DNA from: Marsupella aquatica
Taxonomy: Eukaryota > Marchantiophyta
Length of the DNA stretch: 64,000 nt
Assembly: GCA_973895155.1 (NCBI GenBank)
Contig: OZ316896.1
Coordinates: forward strand, 23,498,001 to 23,562,000
Direction: 5' to 3'
A model generated the notes under the pieces. It was not told where the DNA came from, did no database searches, and worked only from the letters and a program-made list of their open reading frames with translations. The position numbers and the translations under genes were made by a program. Numbering within the stretch: position 1 is the stretch's first letter; every line of letters starts with the position of its first letter. Below, one piece after another: positions 1 through 12,700 of the stretch.

Positions 1-2742
1 CAGCAGCAAACAATTTATCATCCCAATCGAGTTTGTTCTGAGCTACTGTCTTGTTCAATATCTTTCCTATGATTCCGTTTGCTCGTTCTGTCAACCCGTT
101 TGCCTTTGGATGGTAGGGAGTAGTAGGCCTATGTTTAACTAAATACTGCTCATTTAAACGACTAATTATATCATTCAAAAAATGGGTTCCTCTATCACTA
201 ACTAATTCTAGGGGTGCTCCATACCTGGTGAAGATCTGCTCATACATGAATCTAGCCGTAGTAATTGCATCATCCTTCGTTGTTGGTCTGGCCTCTACCC
301 ATTTAGTTGCATAATCCGTAGCCAGGATTATGTACTTGTTCCGTCGAGGGTGGGTCAGTGGTTTCAGAGGTCCAATGTAATCAATACCCCACTTCTCGAA
401 TGGTGCCAGAGGTAGAATAGGGTGCAGTGGATGCCTGGTGGACGCCCTTGGTCCGCCCGCTCGTTGACAAGGATCGCATTGTTTGATAAACTGATAGACA
501 TCTTTGTGCAAGGTGGGCCACCAGTAACCGGCATTTAATATCTTCTTAGACGTGGTTACTGGGGCAAAATGTCCTCCGGCCTCCTCTCCATGCATGGCCC
601 GTAGGACTCGTTTTACCTCTCTCTTCTCCAAACACCTTTGAATCGTGCCGTTGATTCCATGCTTGTGCAGTATGCCTTTAATGCACTGATACTGTCTGAC
701 CTTCCGCACAAAGACTGTGGCTTGCTCTCGGCTTAATCCTGGCTGTAATCTGGAAGTGCTGAGAAATTGTAAAATCTCAGGGTACCATGTACCAGCTATT
801 TCCACAACGAATAGCTCCTCGTCGGGGAATCGATCATCGATGCAATCCGTGGCAGGTTTACCTGTGATCCTTGAAAAGAAGTCGGCATTGGCATGTAACT
901 TTCCTGGCTTGATCCTCAGCTCATAGTCAAACTCCTGTAATAGCAAAATCCATCTTGCTACTCTGCCTGTAAGGTCCGGCTTATTGACTAGGTACTTCAA
1001 ACTTTCATGATCAGTATGAAAGATTACCTTGTACCCTAGTAAATAATGCCTAAACTTTTTACAAGAATAAATGACTCCTAATGCTTCTCTTTCCGTGGTA
1101 GAGTAGTTCCGTTCGGCATCGGCAAGCTGACGGCTTGCGAAGTATATGGGATGGTCCCTTCCTTTCTCATCCAACTGACTTAGTACTGAGCCAATACAGA
1201 AGCCCGAGACATCTACAAAAACATGAAAATCTTTGTTCCAGTCCGGTGCTATCATGACTGGGGCCTCTACTAACATCTGCTTCAATTCTACCACCGCTGT
1301 GACTCGTTCGGGTGTGGGTTCGAAGTCTGCTCCTGCCTTGAGCATGTTGGTTAATGGTAAAGCTAGCTTGGCAAAATCCTTGATGAACCGGCGATAGTAA
1401 CCAATGCATCCCAAGAAGGATCTTACATCCTTTATGTTCTTAGGTTGCATGATATCTAGCCATACTGCTAGCTTACCTTTGTCAATCTCAATGCCCTTCC
1501 TTGATACCTTGTGACCTAGTAGCACCCCCTCGGTTACTGCAAAAAAACATTTATCTGGGTGTAACTTGAGACCCACCTCCCTACATCTCATGAAGGTTTT
1601 CCTGAGGTATTTAGCATGTTTCGATGCCTTCCCGAATACTGCAAAGTCATCAATGAAGATTTCCATGAACTTTCTCAAGTAATCATGAAAAATGTTCACC
1701 ATTAATCGTTGGAACATAGCTGGTGCGTTGCAGAGTCCAAACGGCATACGATTGAAGACATAGATCCCCCATTCCGTGATGAAGGCCGTCTTGATTTGGT
1801 CTTCCTGCCGAATCCTGATTTGGTTATAACCAGAGTATCCATCCATGAATGAATATAGTTCATGACTGGCTACCATGTCTAGTACCATATCAGTAACGGT
1901 AAAGGAAAATGGTCTTTTAATGTTGCTTCATTCAGCTTCCTGTAATCCTGACAAACCCGGATCTTGGGTTTACCATCGGGTCCAGCTTTCTTGGGAACTA
2001 TCACAATTGGAGACACCCAGTCTGAATGCAGGACTGGAGTGATGAATCCAGCTTCCACTAGTTTGTCGATTTCTGTTTTGACCAGCAGGGAATACTTCGG
2101 GTTCATCCTTCGAATTGGTTGTCGAAATGATTTGGCTCCTAACATGAGATCAATTCGATGTTCCCCTAGTGTTGGATCTACGCCCTTTAGATCTTGGTGA
2201 CTCCATGCAAACACATCCTGAAATTCAATCAATAAGTCACTGATCTCTTTCTCGAGCTCAGGTGCTAGGTTTCTCCCTAAGTTCAGTTCTCTTCCCTCTC
2301 CTAAGTCGAGCTTCCGATATTGCCGTGCTTGGATCATATTAATCTGCTTCTTCAAATTCGGGTCCAGTTCGGCTTCCAGTCTCTCTAATCTCATACCTCC
2401 ATAAACTGGGATCTCGGCTGGACTAGCCGAGTCGGTCCCTTCCTTGGTGTCCATAGATTGTCCCCTTACCGGTCTATTCGGTTTTGAATTAGTGGTCGGC
2501 TCCCCTTCCTGCCTTGGCTCTGGATCGTGTCTGTTCATCTCATCCACCTCTTGCTCCTGAGAGTTAGGCCGCTGTGCTCTCTCGGCTTCTAATAGGGCCT
2601 CAATTTGTTCTGCCCTCGTAATCGGCTTGTATGCCGATCCCTTGGTATTTAATTCCTTGCCGATGATCGATGGCGTTGTGGACCCCGTCGGCTCTGCCAC
2701 AACGCCTGCAGAAAATCCACTGTCCCTGCTACTGCTCCCCAC
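1..2742 (-). pseudogene. Copy A pol (RT-RNase H-integrase), broken and cut by the window edge
   Basis: This is the pol frame of internal copy A. Reading leftward it holds the N-terminal linker, reverse transcriptase (including the FIDD catalytic box missing from copy B), RNase H and the first part of integrase, cut at base 1, which corresponds to base 10284 of copy B. A one-base deletion in an A run near 1895 (CAGTAACGG against CAGTAAACGG in copies B and C) shifts the frame inside RT, so no full pol can be made. No ATG opens the frame. It begins with GTG just after a stop and overlaps the end of gag in the -1 register, as in the other two copies. Confidence 0.9.
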
Positions 2743-5042
2743 TTAGCCGTTTCATCCAATTGGTCTACATCCTTAACTTCCTCCGGAATTGCAGCTAAAA
2801 AGGTGGATTCTATTGTAAAGCAGTCCTCGACCTCTTCGTCTTCTTTTTCCAAGTCACCTTCCATTGGTTCTTGCCATAATCCGCTGGGGGGTACCTCTGG
2901 TCCAAAGACACCTTCTTCGGTTAGGTTAGTGAAGCATTCTAACCAACGTACCCATCTACTTCCCTTATGCTTTTCCTACGGTCATCCTTAGTGTCCCAGG
3001 ATACCGTGATAGAGGGGGTCCCGAAAGTGAACTGCTTTTTACCCCAATCTTCTATTACCTCGGCTAGGTACAGCCATGGCCTACCAATCAATAGCCGGAA
3101 TGACGTAGGATTTACCGGCTTCATTACTACATAGTTAATGCTAAAGAAGATACCTCCTATCTCTGTCTTGATGCCGGTTAACACTCCCGTAGGAATGACC
3201 TGATATCCATTGGCCATGTTCAACACTCTTCCAGTCATCTCCGGTGTTAGACCCCACCCTTTTGCTGTTGAATCAATCATAATACATACCCCTGATCCTC
3301 CATCGATGGGTACCCGTAGTAATAATTCTCCTTGAATCATTAATGGTAATGCTGGGGCTCCTTGATCTTCTTCTATCATTAGTACGTCGGATCTGGTTGC
3401 TACCTTGGGTAATCTCGGCTTGCCGAGAATAGCCTTCCTTAATTGCTTCCGGAAGTACGGGCTATTTTTCAATAGTTGACCTACTGTTGCCGAGACTCTA
3501 GATTCTAGTACATCTTTAGCCAGGTCATAGGGAACAATCGGCTTCTCTTCTGGTGGTGTTTCCGTCTTGGATTCGGCCAGTTTTGCCACGCTAGTCTCCA
3601 CAGCTGTTGGGTCTTCCGAAGCAAACAATGCTTTTGCTCGTTTTACATCCTTGGCAATGGCTTCGGTATTCTCCAGGGTTTCTAATTCTCTTAGTTGTTC
3701 CTTAACACTAGCCGTAACAGAGGGGTAGAATAACTTAGGATGATCTCGATTGAAGTCGCTATCTTGTGAAGGATTGGTTTCACTGGTGGGCTCATGGCTT
3801 ACCTGTATTGCCGGAGCCCTCCCTTCTCCTTCTGTTGATGTTGACGAAGAGTCGATCCTTTCCTCCGTAACCTTCCCTTTATTTTTGGCCAGCCCATCCC
3901 ACCTTTCCTTCCTTCTGGTAGATCGAGTAGAGACCCGGTAGCAATCATGATCTAAATCCTCCTCTGAGAAGGTTGATAGGGCTTCGGCCTCATCATCAGA
4001 TGGTACGAACTCTGCCTCGGCATCCTCTTGCCATCCTAGTTCGATGTGGTTGATTTGAACTCCTCCGGGGGTAGTACCTGGCGGTAAGATCTTGATCGGC
4101 AAAAGCTTATGATTTGCGGCCAGGCCTGCCAACCAAGTAGGACATTGCCCTAGCATATGACCTTCCTGTCGGCATCCCATACATAGCTGAGCTGGTTGTC
4201 CATCACCCTGTTTGCGTGCATTCGGGCATTCTCTAACAAAATGGCCAGGTTGACCACAATTATAGCACGCCGCAAATCTTTGCACATTCGGCCTAGGAGG
4301 TACTGACGGGTTCTGAATAATCCGAGGATACATCTCTCCTGGATTGTTCCTTAACCCTGACCACAGAGATGCAGGTCTGTTGGATAGGTCTCGTGCTCCA
4401 GTCTCACTGATGCCGAAAACACTATCAGCGGCATCTCCCAAAAAGTACTCTACTTCTCCCTGACATGGTCAGTTTCTGAAAGCGTTGCAAGAACTTCCTG
4501 AAGGATTTGTTCTCCTTGAACCGAAGTTGTCCCAACTTCAGCACTGCTAGTTCTGAAGTTCCAATGGGTCGAAACTCCTTAACAAAGAGTGTTTTGAAGA
4601 TATCCCAGATGGCTTGATCTTCCACATCTAATGCTCTGTACCAAGGCCTAGCCTCACCCTTGAACAGGCCGGGAAGAATCTGCATCTTGATGGCCGATTC
4701 TCCATTTGCTGCAGCGGTTCCCTCGAAATCATCCAACCATTCGTCCGGATCCTCATCTCCTCTCCCATGAAATGCCTTGTAATGTATGCGCGACCGCTGG
4801 CTCAATCTGGTCCCTGGCCTCTCGTCTGGCCGTGCCTCTGGTTCCCCCATGTCGGTTGGAGACTCACTTCTCCTTACCGACTCTTCTTCTGGTATGTCTT
4901 CTTCGACGCCACTTCCAGTTTCGGAGCTACCAGCTCTTTCTGCCCCTCTCAGTCGCTGTGTATCATGCCACCCGGCGAGCTGCTGCAGTCGAGCTCTCTC
5001 CTGTTGAATCACTCTTTCTTCCCTCGGCGTAAGGTCAGTCAT
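2649..5042 (-). pseudogene. Copy A gag-protease, deleted
   Basis: This is gag plus aspartic protease of copy A, starting at the same ATG as the intact copy B protein. Compared with copy B, 569 bp are missing at 4470/4471, removing the first zinc knuckle and the Ser/Lys-rich basic region. Another 31 bp are missing near 2950, between two CGTA repeats. Neither loss is a multiple of three, so the frame breaks twice (pieces 4425-5042, 2939-4441 and 2649-2864). The two later CCHC knuckles (CYNCGQPGHF and CMGCRQEGHM) and the protease motif IDGGSG remain readable. The short microhomologies point to end-joining or replication slippage. Confidence 0.9.
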
Positions 5043-5089
5043 TACCTACGCTTCCGTTCTAACTTCATATCTCACGGCTTAAGAAATGC

Positions 5090-5107
5090 CCCCTCCATCT
5101 AGCGCCA
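5090..5107 (-). promoter_or_regulatory. Copy A primer binding site
   Basis: On the minus strand the LTR ends CACCACA, followed by TTTT and then TGGCGCTAGATGGAGGGG. Starting with TGG, the complement of a tRNA 3' CCA end, this is the expected minus-strand primer site. Identical sites lie at 15799-15816 and 25022-25039. The tRNA was not identified. Confidence 0.8.
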
Positions 5108-5304
5108 AAAATGTGGTGCGTCCCATGGCTCCCTAAACCCAAGAAACCCCCCAGCTCAAGCCGATTCCCGCAGGTTTCGTGCTTGGCGAGGCCGTTTCCA
5201 CGGCTTAGCGGCATGGGACGCTGCTAACCTTCTACTACTACTATTAACATTTTACACACATATACTGGACAGATCCTTCATCGGGTCATGAGATACGTAG
5301 CCGG

Positions 5305-5315
5305 CCTAATATAGG
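5305..5315 (-). promoter_or_regulatory. TATA-like motif near the LTR 3' end
   Basis: The minus strand reads CCTATATTAGG about 190-200 bases before the LTR end and about 260 bases before the gag ATG. Its place fits a promoter for a gag-pol RNA with a short R-U5. It is conserved in LTRs B and C but altered in the solo LTR. Assignment is by motif and position only. Confidence 0.35.
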
Positions 5316-5520
5316 CCTTCCCCTGTCTTCCCCTGTCTTCCCCTCCGTCTTGTTAGGTATGTTTGGATTCCGCCGCCGGAATGATCCCCAATAGGCTTGG
5401 TTAAGCCGCTAAGACCTCTCTCAGCTCGACACATCCAACTCTCACTCCCCTGCTTACTTTCCTTCCTTCTGTTGATGTGGGCACTCTTCACACAAGTTAA
5501 TGCGACACACAAATAGCAAA

Positions 5521-5543
5521 ATGACTCATTCTGACTGAGTCAT
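5521..5543. promoter_or_regulatory. Inverted pair of GCN4/AP-1-type sites in the LTR
   Basis: ATGACTCA and TGAGTCAT face each other across seven bases. Each holds TGA(G/C)TCA, the classic bZIP (GCN4/AP-1) site. The pair recurs at 16230-16252 and 25453-25475, and in a weakened form near 39060 in the solo LTR. It sits about 410 bases inside the LTR end, upstream of the TATA-like motif, where an LTR enhancer is expected. Confidence 0.4.
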
Positions 5544-6032
5544 ACCATGCACTTGCCATACAAACAGTACATCTCATACACAAGTTCTGCGAACTAAGCC
5601 GTGAGGCCAACTCTATTCAGCTCTTAGGCATGAGGAAACATGAATATACACAAGGGTCACTGTATGACTAACCGAGAGCTTCTCGTACTACTTGATCCCA
5701 GCCCGGCTGGTGCAAACTAAAAACTTGCTAAAGAAGAGGCCCTGAGCTCCCCGCTGCCCAGGTACTTATCCTGGTAGTGGATCCGCCATTCTTTGCATCG
5801 TAAGCCTAATCTACTTAACAGTAATCTACTTGCCCGAATCTACCTATGTACAGCAAGGCAGGAGCACAAGTGTTGCTCCTACCAGTGGGACCGCAATCCC
5901 ACTAAGCTAAGTGTCAGGGCCGCTCCTGGTTCTGATCCTAATCCTAAACGTGGAGATCCGTGCCCGCCCTGCCCACTCACGCCTCCTCCCTCCACGTCCG
6001 CCCTCCCTAAAAGGAACGGCGCCCTTGCACCG

Positions 6033-9000
6033 TCACGACACCGGTGGTGGATCCTCAATGGACGCCCCCAACACTTCCTCCTCAGCCACTGCCGTTGGCC
6101 CGCCTACTGACAGATTACCTGCCCTTGACCGAGTCAACTCTCCCTCGGCCTGACTGGGTCCACCTTCGGCTTCAGCCTCGACACCGGCCTCAGCAATACC
6201 CACGGCTTCGGCCTCAGCCACTCTCACGGCTTCGGCTTCAGCCACTCTCACGGCTTCGGCTTCCCCTTCCCCTAGGGTAGTTGGATCCCTAGCCGTGACC
6301 CTGTCTGGGGTCGGTGTTGGGTCTACCTCCTTGATCACCACGGCCTGTGAAGTCGTATTACTCCTTGACCCTGAAGGTTTCCGCTTCTTCTTCGTTGGTG
6401 GCTCGGCAGCTGGTCCCTTCCCCTTCCCACTTACCTCCGGCACTGGTGCAGGTGGCGCGGCTTGTCCTTCGGCAATTACCACCCCTGGTAACTGGTTTGT
6501 CCCAACAGGAGATGGACCCGCTGCAGCTAAGCATTTAAATACTGCGGCTTGTTTCTTCAGCCGCTCTGTTTGGTTGTCGGCCCGCCGCTGTAGGTTCTCC
6601 ATCTTCCTCGTGATTTCCTCCAACTCCTCTTGGGTTTCATCCAGGTCCTTACGTGCCCCCTCCAGCTCGTTTTTGGCCTCCTCCTGCTCCCTGTGGGCTT
6701 CCTCCAATTCCTTCTTCAAGGTAGCCTTCTCCTCCTGGGTTGCTCTTAGCTCCTTGTCGAGCTCTGCAATGATGACAGACTCCATCTGGTTCATCTTGGC
6801 GTAAGTCTGTTCGAGCATCTCGTCCTTCTCCCTTAGGTCGGCCTTGAAGCTGGCCGTCAGGGACGCAAGCTCCTGCTGCAGCGCCATAATCCCTTGATAG
6901 GATTTCCCTAACTCGACCTCCTTCTGCTCAAGGGCTCCGCGGATTTTCTCGAGCTCCCCTTTCAACGCCCATTCCTTTCTTTGGGTCTCCGCCATGGCCC
7001 GGCTGTTGGCTGTTATGTGGGCCTCCTCTGTATTCTTCAGCTCTTGCTTCCACTTTTCCCTTTCTTTGATCGTGTCGGCCAACTCTTCCTGTGTCTGAGT
7101 CAGTTTATCCTTGATATTCTGATTATCAGCCTGCGCGGCGTCCAACTGCCCCTGCATGATGTTCAGCTCATGTCGTTTAATCCGCAGTTCATCTTGGGCT
7201 TTCTTGGCCGCCCTTAGATCTTCAATCTCGGCTCCCATCCTCCTAAGCCGCCGAATGACCTCGTCCTTCTTGCTTCTCTCTAAAGCCACCGCTTCTTCTA
7301 ATTGGTGCTTCTCCAACTGTTCCCTATGGAAAAAGGGTCCTACCTCCAACTCCTCTCCAAAGATGCCGAGCGCAAGTTCCCCACACATCTCACCATACTC
7401 CATGGCTCTATTCTTAGCGTAGGTGGAGTAAGTAGAAGTGATCGGCATCGCCCATCGTGGCCTCTGCTCCCAAGCCGTCCTGCGGATCTCTTCAATCGTG
7501 GCTAGAGGCTTGCTTCCTTTTTCGGCTAGCCGCCTGATGTCCTCCGGCCAATCTCCTCCTGGTAAATCCTTTTCCTTAGCCAGGGCGGCCTCTTCCTCCT
7601 GCTTGATTCGCTCCTGAAATTCCTGCACCGTCTGTTTTATGCCGTCGAAGCTCGGGGGAGCAACATCTGGTGGGGGAGACTCAGGGCTACTCTGCTAGTT
7701 GGGGTCCCCTCGCACTACCCTTGGAAGTGTGGGGACAAACCGGCCACAGGTCCTTACTCCTGGAACGTGATGGTCCGACCCATAGCCGGAATTATCATGG
7801 CTGCAGTCCTCCACTGCCTCCTCTACCTCTTGGATTTCCGGCTTCTCCCTCTCCTCTTCCTCGGTAGGAGCTTCAGGCAATTCTGCCTCAGATTCGGAGC
7901 TTGAGGTTCCCACGTACATTCGAACACCTGGCTTGGATTCCGGCCTGATTCTCTCCTTGTCTCCAGCAAAGGGGTTTTCTCTTGTGAGCCGGTGTCGGCC
8001 TACCTCTGTAGTAGTGTCCTGCATTGTTGCCGTTGCCGTTGTTGTTGCCGATGCCGATTTCTTTTCTTTCTCCAGTAGTTTCAGCAGACTCTGCATGCCT
8101 GGTTGCTGCATCGGCAAGTCTTCCTTCCTGGGCCTAAACACCTGCTCGATCGTAGGACTAACAGGTGGTTGAGGCTTCTCAGCCAACGGCCTCGGCGTTG
8201 GAGCTTCCTCGGGTGCCCTTACCTGCAGGGGAAGTACCGGGGCAAAAGTCTGACCTCTGGCATACCGGCACAACAGCGGCATGTGATAGCCAAGCCGCGA
8301 CACGCTCCCCATGCCGATTACCTGCTGCTCCTCCTTTAAGATCTTCTTCAATTGGTTGAGGAGGTACCCGTTGTAGTCCCGGCTTGGGTCTGGCCTTTCT
8401 GCCAGATAGACCTGTGCCTTGCCGATCTCTGCCCTCGGCAAGTTACAATGCATGGTCACCCGCAAGAAGTCGATCATCTCTCCTATGTGCGGGTTGGTGC
8501 AGGTGTTCCGGAAGAAGCCATTCTTCGTTGATGGCCCGGGGAACGACCGGAACTCCTTGTCAGGCAAGGTCTTCCTGGTATCAACTTTGGTCTTATTGCC
8601 CATCGGCAAGCCAAACACTTCGGCAATCACCTTGGGAGTAAGATAGAAATCCTTCCCATATATCCTCGTGCAATTGGTCTCGGGTTCCCATGACCCCACG
8701 AATTCTAATAGGTCCGACTCCGGTACCTCCGGCTTCAGCCATGGTAATCTTACAAAGGCCTCCAAGCCGGATCCGGCCATGAAGCCTTGGTACTTCTTGG
8801 TCTGCATGGCCGTAAAGCATGCATCCTCCTCCCGTGCAAAATGTAGTTGCACCTCCACCGGTAGGGTTGCCGCCCAGCCCTTCCAGGTGTCATCCCTGGT
8901 TGGAATGGCCTTGATGGGATCGACCTCCTCCTCTTTGGCTTCTCCCTGCCTCCTGCTCTGCTGCTCGGCTGGCTTCTTTGGTGCCGCCGACCTCGTTCTT

Positions 9001-9398
9001 TTTGCCGGGGTGGCTTCATCGTTGACGGCTCCCTTCCTCTTCATCTCTGCTGCCGTGGAGGTTTCTCCTAGCACCGTTGCCTGGGTCCACCTTTCCGTGC
9101 TACCCTTTAATTCCCAGTGTATGTCGTTGCAGTTCTTGATGGCCTCTCGGATGCCGACGACGCTGTCTTTGCAAAACAGAAGATCGTCGAGTTGATTGGA
9201 AGTAGGCGTCCACAGGAACTCGTCCTTGATGAGTTCGCCTCCTAAGAAAGCCGTCTTCTGCAGCTCCCACAATCGAGCGAGCTCCTGCCGTTCTCGAGCT
9301 GCCCTTTCTGACTCCTCGTCCTCGTAAGTCTTGATGTACTCAGTTGCCCGTTCGAACAGGCATCCCCAGAAATGTGCCGCTTGATTGACGTTGCTCAT
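6033..9398 (-). pseudogene. LTR-encoded protein, copy A (one nonsense codon)
   Basis: This has the same reading frame as the intact 1129-codon ORF in LTR C. It starts at ATG 9398 and ends at 6033, in element sense. One TAG at 7695-7697 splits it into 567 and 531 codons. LTRs B and C read CAG there, so the change is CAG to TAG, a C-to-T in a CHG context. The rest is collinear with copy C: N-terminal plant-transposon-like region, proline- and acid-rich middle, coiled coil and Ala/Glu repeats (one repeat fewer than copy C). It lies wholly inside LTR A. See the copy C entry for domain detail. Confidence 0.85.
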
Positions 9399-9759
9399 AC
9401 CCTCCTTAGGTTGATCGTCGGTATCTACTCTCTCCCCGAGTGCTTGCCTAAGCAGCTGACAGTAGTTGGCCTCCCGTAGTCGTCTGCCTAGTTCGTGCTC
9501 GCAAATGAGCCACTATTTCCTGCAAGCGCTCCTTACCCCTCTCCTTTGCCGGTCCTTCTTCCCGTTGATCCTTCCTAGCCGCCGACGCTTAACGCGCCCT
9601 AACCCTAATCGGGTTTTCACCCTCAGCCTTACCTCCGGCCTCTGCCCGGGTTCCATGGTTGCCCCTAATTGTTTATATTTTCCTTGTTTTGTCACTATAC
9701 TAAGGTGTTCCTAGGGTGCCTTCCTGCTTTACCCACTTAACCGGCCGAGTGATTCCTGT

Positions 9760-12700
9760 CTAGGCATCACATAGCTCCCCACTTAATTGTGAAGCGTCCT
9801 CGCGAACAACTTCATCTTCGTCCATATAGTATTTCTTGAGGCGGTCATGATGGATGCGAACTGGATATACCTCTCCCGTAATGTTGGCCAATTGCACGGA
9901 GCCATTGGGGAATATCATGGTTACTCTAAAGGGTCCTAACCAGCGAGTGTAAAGCTTTCCTGGAAACCTACTATACCTACTGTCATAAAGTAGCACAAGG
10001 TCACCGGTATGAATACTAACTACTTTTAACCTTTTATCATACTGCTGCTTCATGATATTCTGTCTATATTCTACTCTCTCGGCTGAAATCATTCTCGCTT
10101 CCTCTAAAGCTTCTAACCTATATTCTCGCTCCTTTAGGCTCTCCTCCGCTGAGGCTCTTTCCTCAATTGTAACTTGAAATGTCGGTATCTCAAGTTGCGT
10201 GGGTACCAGGGCTTCTTGTCCAAAGGTTAAGAAGAAGGGTGTATGACCGGTAGTGGATTTATAGGCCAGATTGTAAGCAAAAACAGCAGCAAACAATTTA
10301 TCATCCCAATCGAGTTTGTTCTGAGCTACCGTCTTGTTCAATATCTTTCCTATGATTCCGTTTACTCGTTCTGTCAACCCGTTTGCCTTTGGATGGTAGG
10401 GAGTAGTAGGCCTATGTTTAACTAAATACTGCTCATTTAAACGACTAATTATATCATTCAAAAAATGGGTTCCTCTATCACTAACTAATTCTAGGGGTGC
10501 TCCATACCTGGTGAAGATCTGCTCATACATGAATCTAGCCGTAGTAATTGCATCATCCTTCGTTGTTGGTCTGGCCTCTACCCATTTAGTTGCATAATCC
10601 GTAGCCAGGATTATGTACTTGTTCCGTCGAGGGTGGGTCAGTGGTTTCAGAGGTCCAATGTAATCAATACCCCACTTCTCGAATGGTGCCAGAGGTAGAA
10701 TAGGGTGCAGTGGATGCCTGGTGGACGCCCTTGGTCCTCCCGCTCGTTGACAAGGATCGCATTGTTTGATAAACTGATAGACATCTTTGTGCAAGGTGGG
10801 CCACCAGTAACCGGCATTTAATATCTTTTTAGACGTGGTTACTGGGGCAAAATGTCCTCCGGCCTCCTCTCCATGCATGGCCCGTAGGACTTGTTTTACC
10901 TCTCTCTTCTCCAAACACCTTTGAATCGTGCCGTTGATTCCATGCTTGTGCAGTATGCCTTTAATGCACTGATACTGTCTGACCTTCCGCACAAAGACTG
11001 CGGCTTGCTCTCGGCTTAATCCTGGCTGTAATCTGGAAGTGCTGAGAAATTGTAAAATCTCAGGGTACCATGTACCAGCTATTTCCACAACGAATAGCTC
11101 CTCGTCGGGGAATCGATCATCGATGCAATTCGTGGCAGGTTTACCTGTGATCCTTGAAAAGAAGTCGGCATTGGCATGTAACTTTCCTGGCTTGATCCTC
11201 AGCTCATAGTCAAACTCCTGTAATAGCAAAATCCATCTTGCTACTCTGCCTGTAAGGTCCGGCTTATTGACTAGGTACTTCAAACTTTCATGATCAGTAT
11301 GAAAGATTACCTTGTACCCTAGTAAATAATGCCTAAACTTTTTACAAGAATAAATGACTCCTAATGCTTCTCTTTCCGTGGTAGAGTAGTTCCGTTCGGC
11401 ATCGGCAAGCTGACGGCTTGCGAAGTATATGGGATGGTCCCTTCCTTTCTCATCCAACTGACTTAGTACTGAGCCAATACAGAAGCCCGAGACATCTACA
11501 AAAACATGAAAATCTTTGTTCCAGTCCGGTGCTATCATGACTGGGGCCTCTACTAACATCTGCTTCAATTCTACCACCGCTGTGACTCGTTCGGGTGTGG
11601 GTTCGAAGTCTGCTCCTGCCTTGAGCATATTGGTTAATGGTAAAGCTAGCTTGGCAAAATCCTTGATGAACCGGCGATAGTAACCAATGCATCCCAAGAA
11701 GGATCTTACATCCTTTATGTTCTTAGGTTGCATGATATCTAGCCATACTGCTAGCTTACCTTTGTCAATCTCAATGCCCTTCCTTGATACCTTGTGACCT
11801 AGTAGCACCCCCTCGGTTACTGCAAAAAAACATTTATCTGGGTGTAACTTGAGACCCACCTCCCTACATCTCATGAAGGTTCCGTGATGAAGGCCGTCTT
11901 GATTTGGTCTTCCTGCCGAATCCTGATTTGGTTATAACCAGAGTATCCATCCATGAATGAATATAGTTCATGACTGGCTACCATGTCTAGTACCATATCA
12001 GTAAACGGTAAAGGAAAATGGTCTTTTAATGTTGCTTCATTCAGCTTCCTGTAATCCTGACAAACCCGGATCTTGGGTTTACCATCGGGTCCAGCTTTCT
12101 TGGGAACTATCACAATTGGAGACACCCAGTCTGAATGCAGGACTGGAGTGATGAATCCAGCTTCCACTAGTTTATCGATTTCTGTTTTGACCAGCAGGGA
12201 ATACTTCGGGTTCATCCTTCGAATTGGTTGTCGAAATGATTTGGCTCCTAACATGAGATCAATTCGATGTTCCCCTAGTGTTGGATCTACGCCCTTTAGA
12301 TCTTGGTGACTCCATGCAAACACATCCTGAAATTCAATCAATAAGTCACTGATCTCTTTCTCGAGCTCATGTGCTAGGTTTCTCCCTAAGTTCAGTTCTC
12401 TTCCCTCTCCTAAGTCGAGCTTCCGATATTGCCGTGCTTGGATCATATTAATCTGCTTCTTCAAATTCGGGTCCAGTTCGGCTTCCAGTCTCTCTAATCT
12501 CATACCTCCATAAACTGGGATCTCGGCTGGACTAGCCGAGTCGGTCCCTTCCTTGGTGTCCATAGATTGTCCCCTTACCGATCTATTCGGTTTTGAATTA
12601 GTGGTCGGCTCCCCTTCCTGCCTTGGCTCTGGATCGTGTCTGTCCATCTCATCCACCTCTTGCTCCTGAGAGTTAGGCCGCTGTGCTCTCTCAGCTTCTA

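Larger units (their letters stand above)
5112..9771 (-). repeat. LTR A (4660 bp) of the gypsy element
   Basis: In element sense it starts TGTGATGCC (at 9771) and ends CACCACA (at 5112), with a TG...CA outline. The same ends bound the solo LTR at 34722-39489, which has a target duplication, so the LTR limits are independently supported. A purine tract lies directly upstream and a primer site directly downstream. The stop codon of the upstream integrase (copy B) falls at 9760, twelve bases inside this LTR. The LTR holds a large sense ORF at 6033-9398. Between that ORF and the LTR end are about 920 bases that see no ORF but hold a TATA-like motif and a bZIP-type palindrome. Confidence 0.95.

Noticed and set aside
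6295-6804. Ser-rich plus-strand ORFs across the array (for example 6295-6804, 8668-9195 and 14748-15047)
   Set aside because: They are antisense shadows of the coiled-coil, gag and LTR ORFs, repeat at the same place in each copy, and have no domain.
9585-9612. Telomere-like CCCTAACCCTAA in the LTR
   Set aside because: Only two units, present at the same LTR position in all copies, so it is part of the LTR leader.
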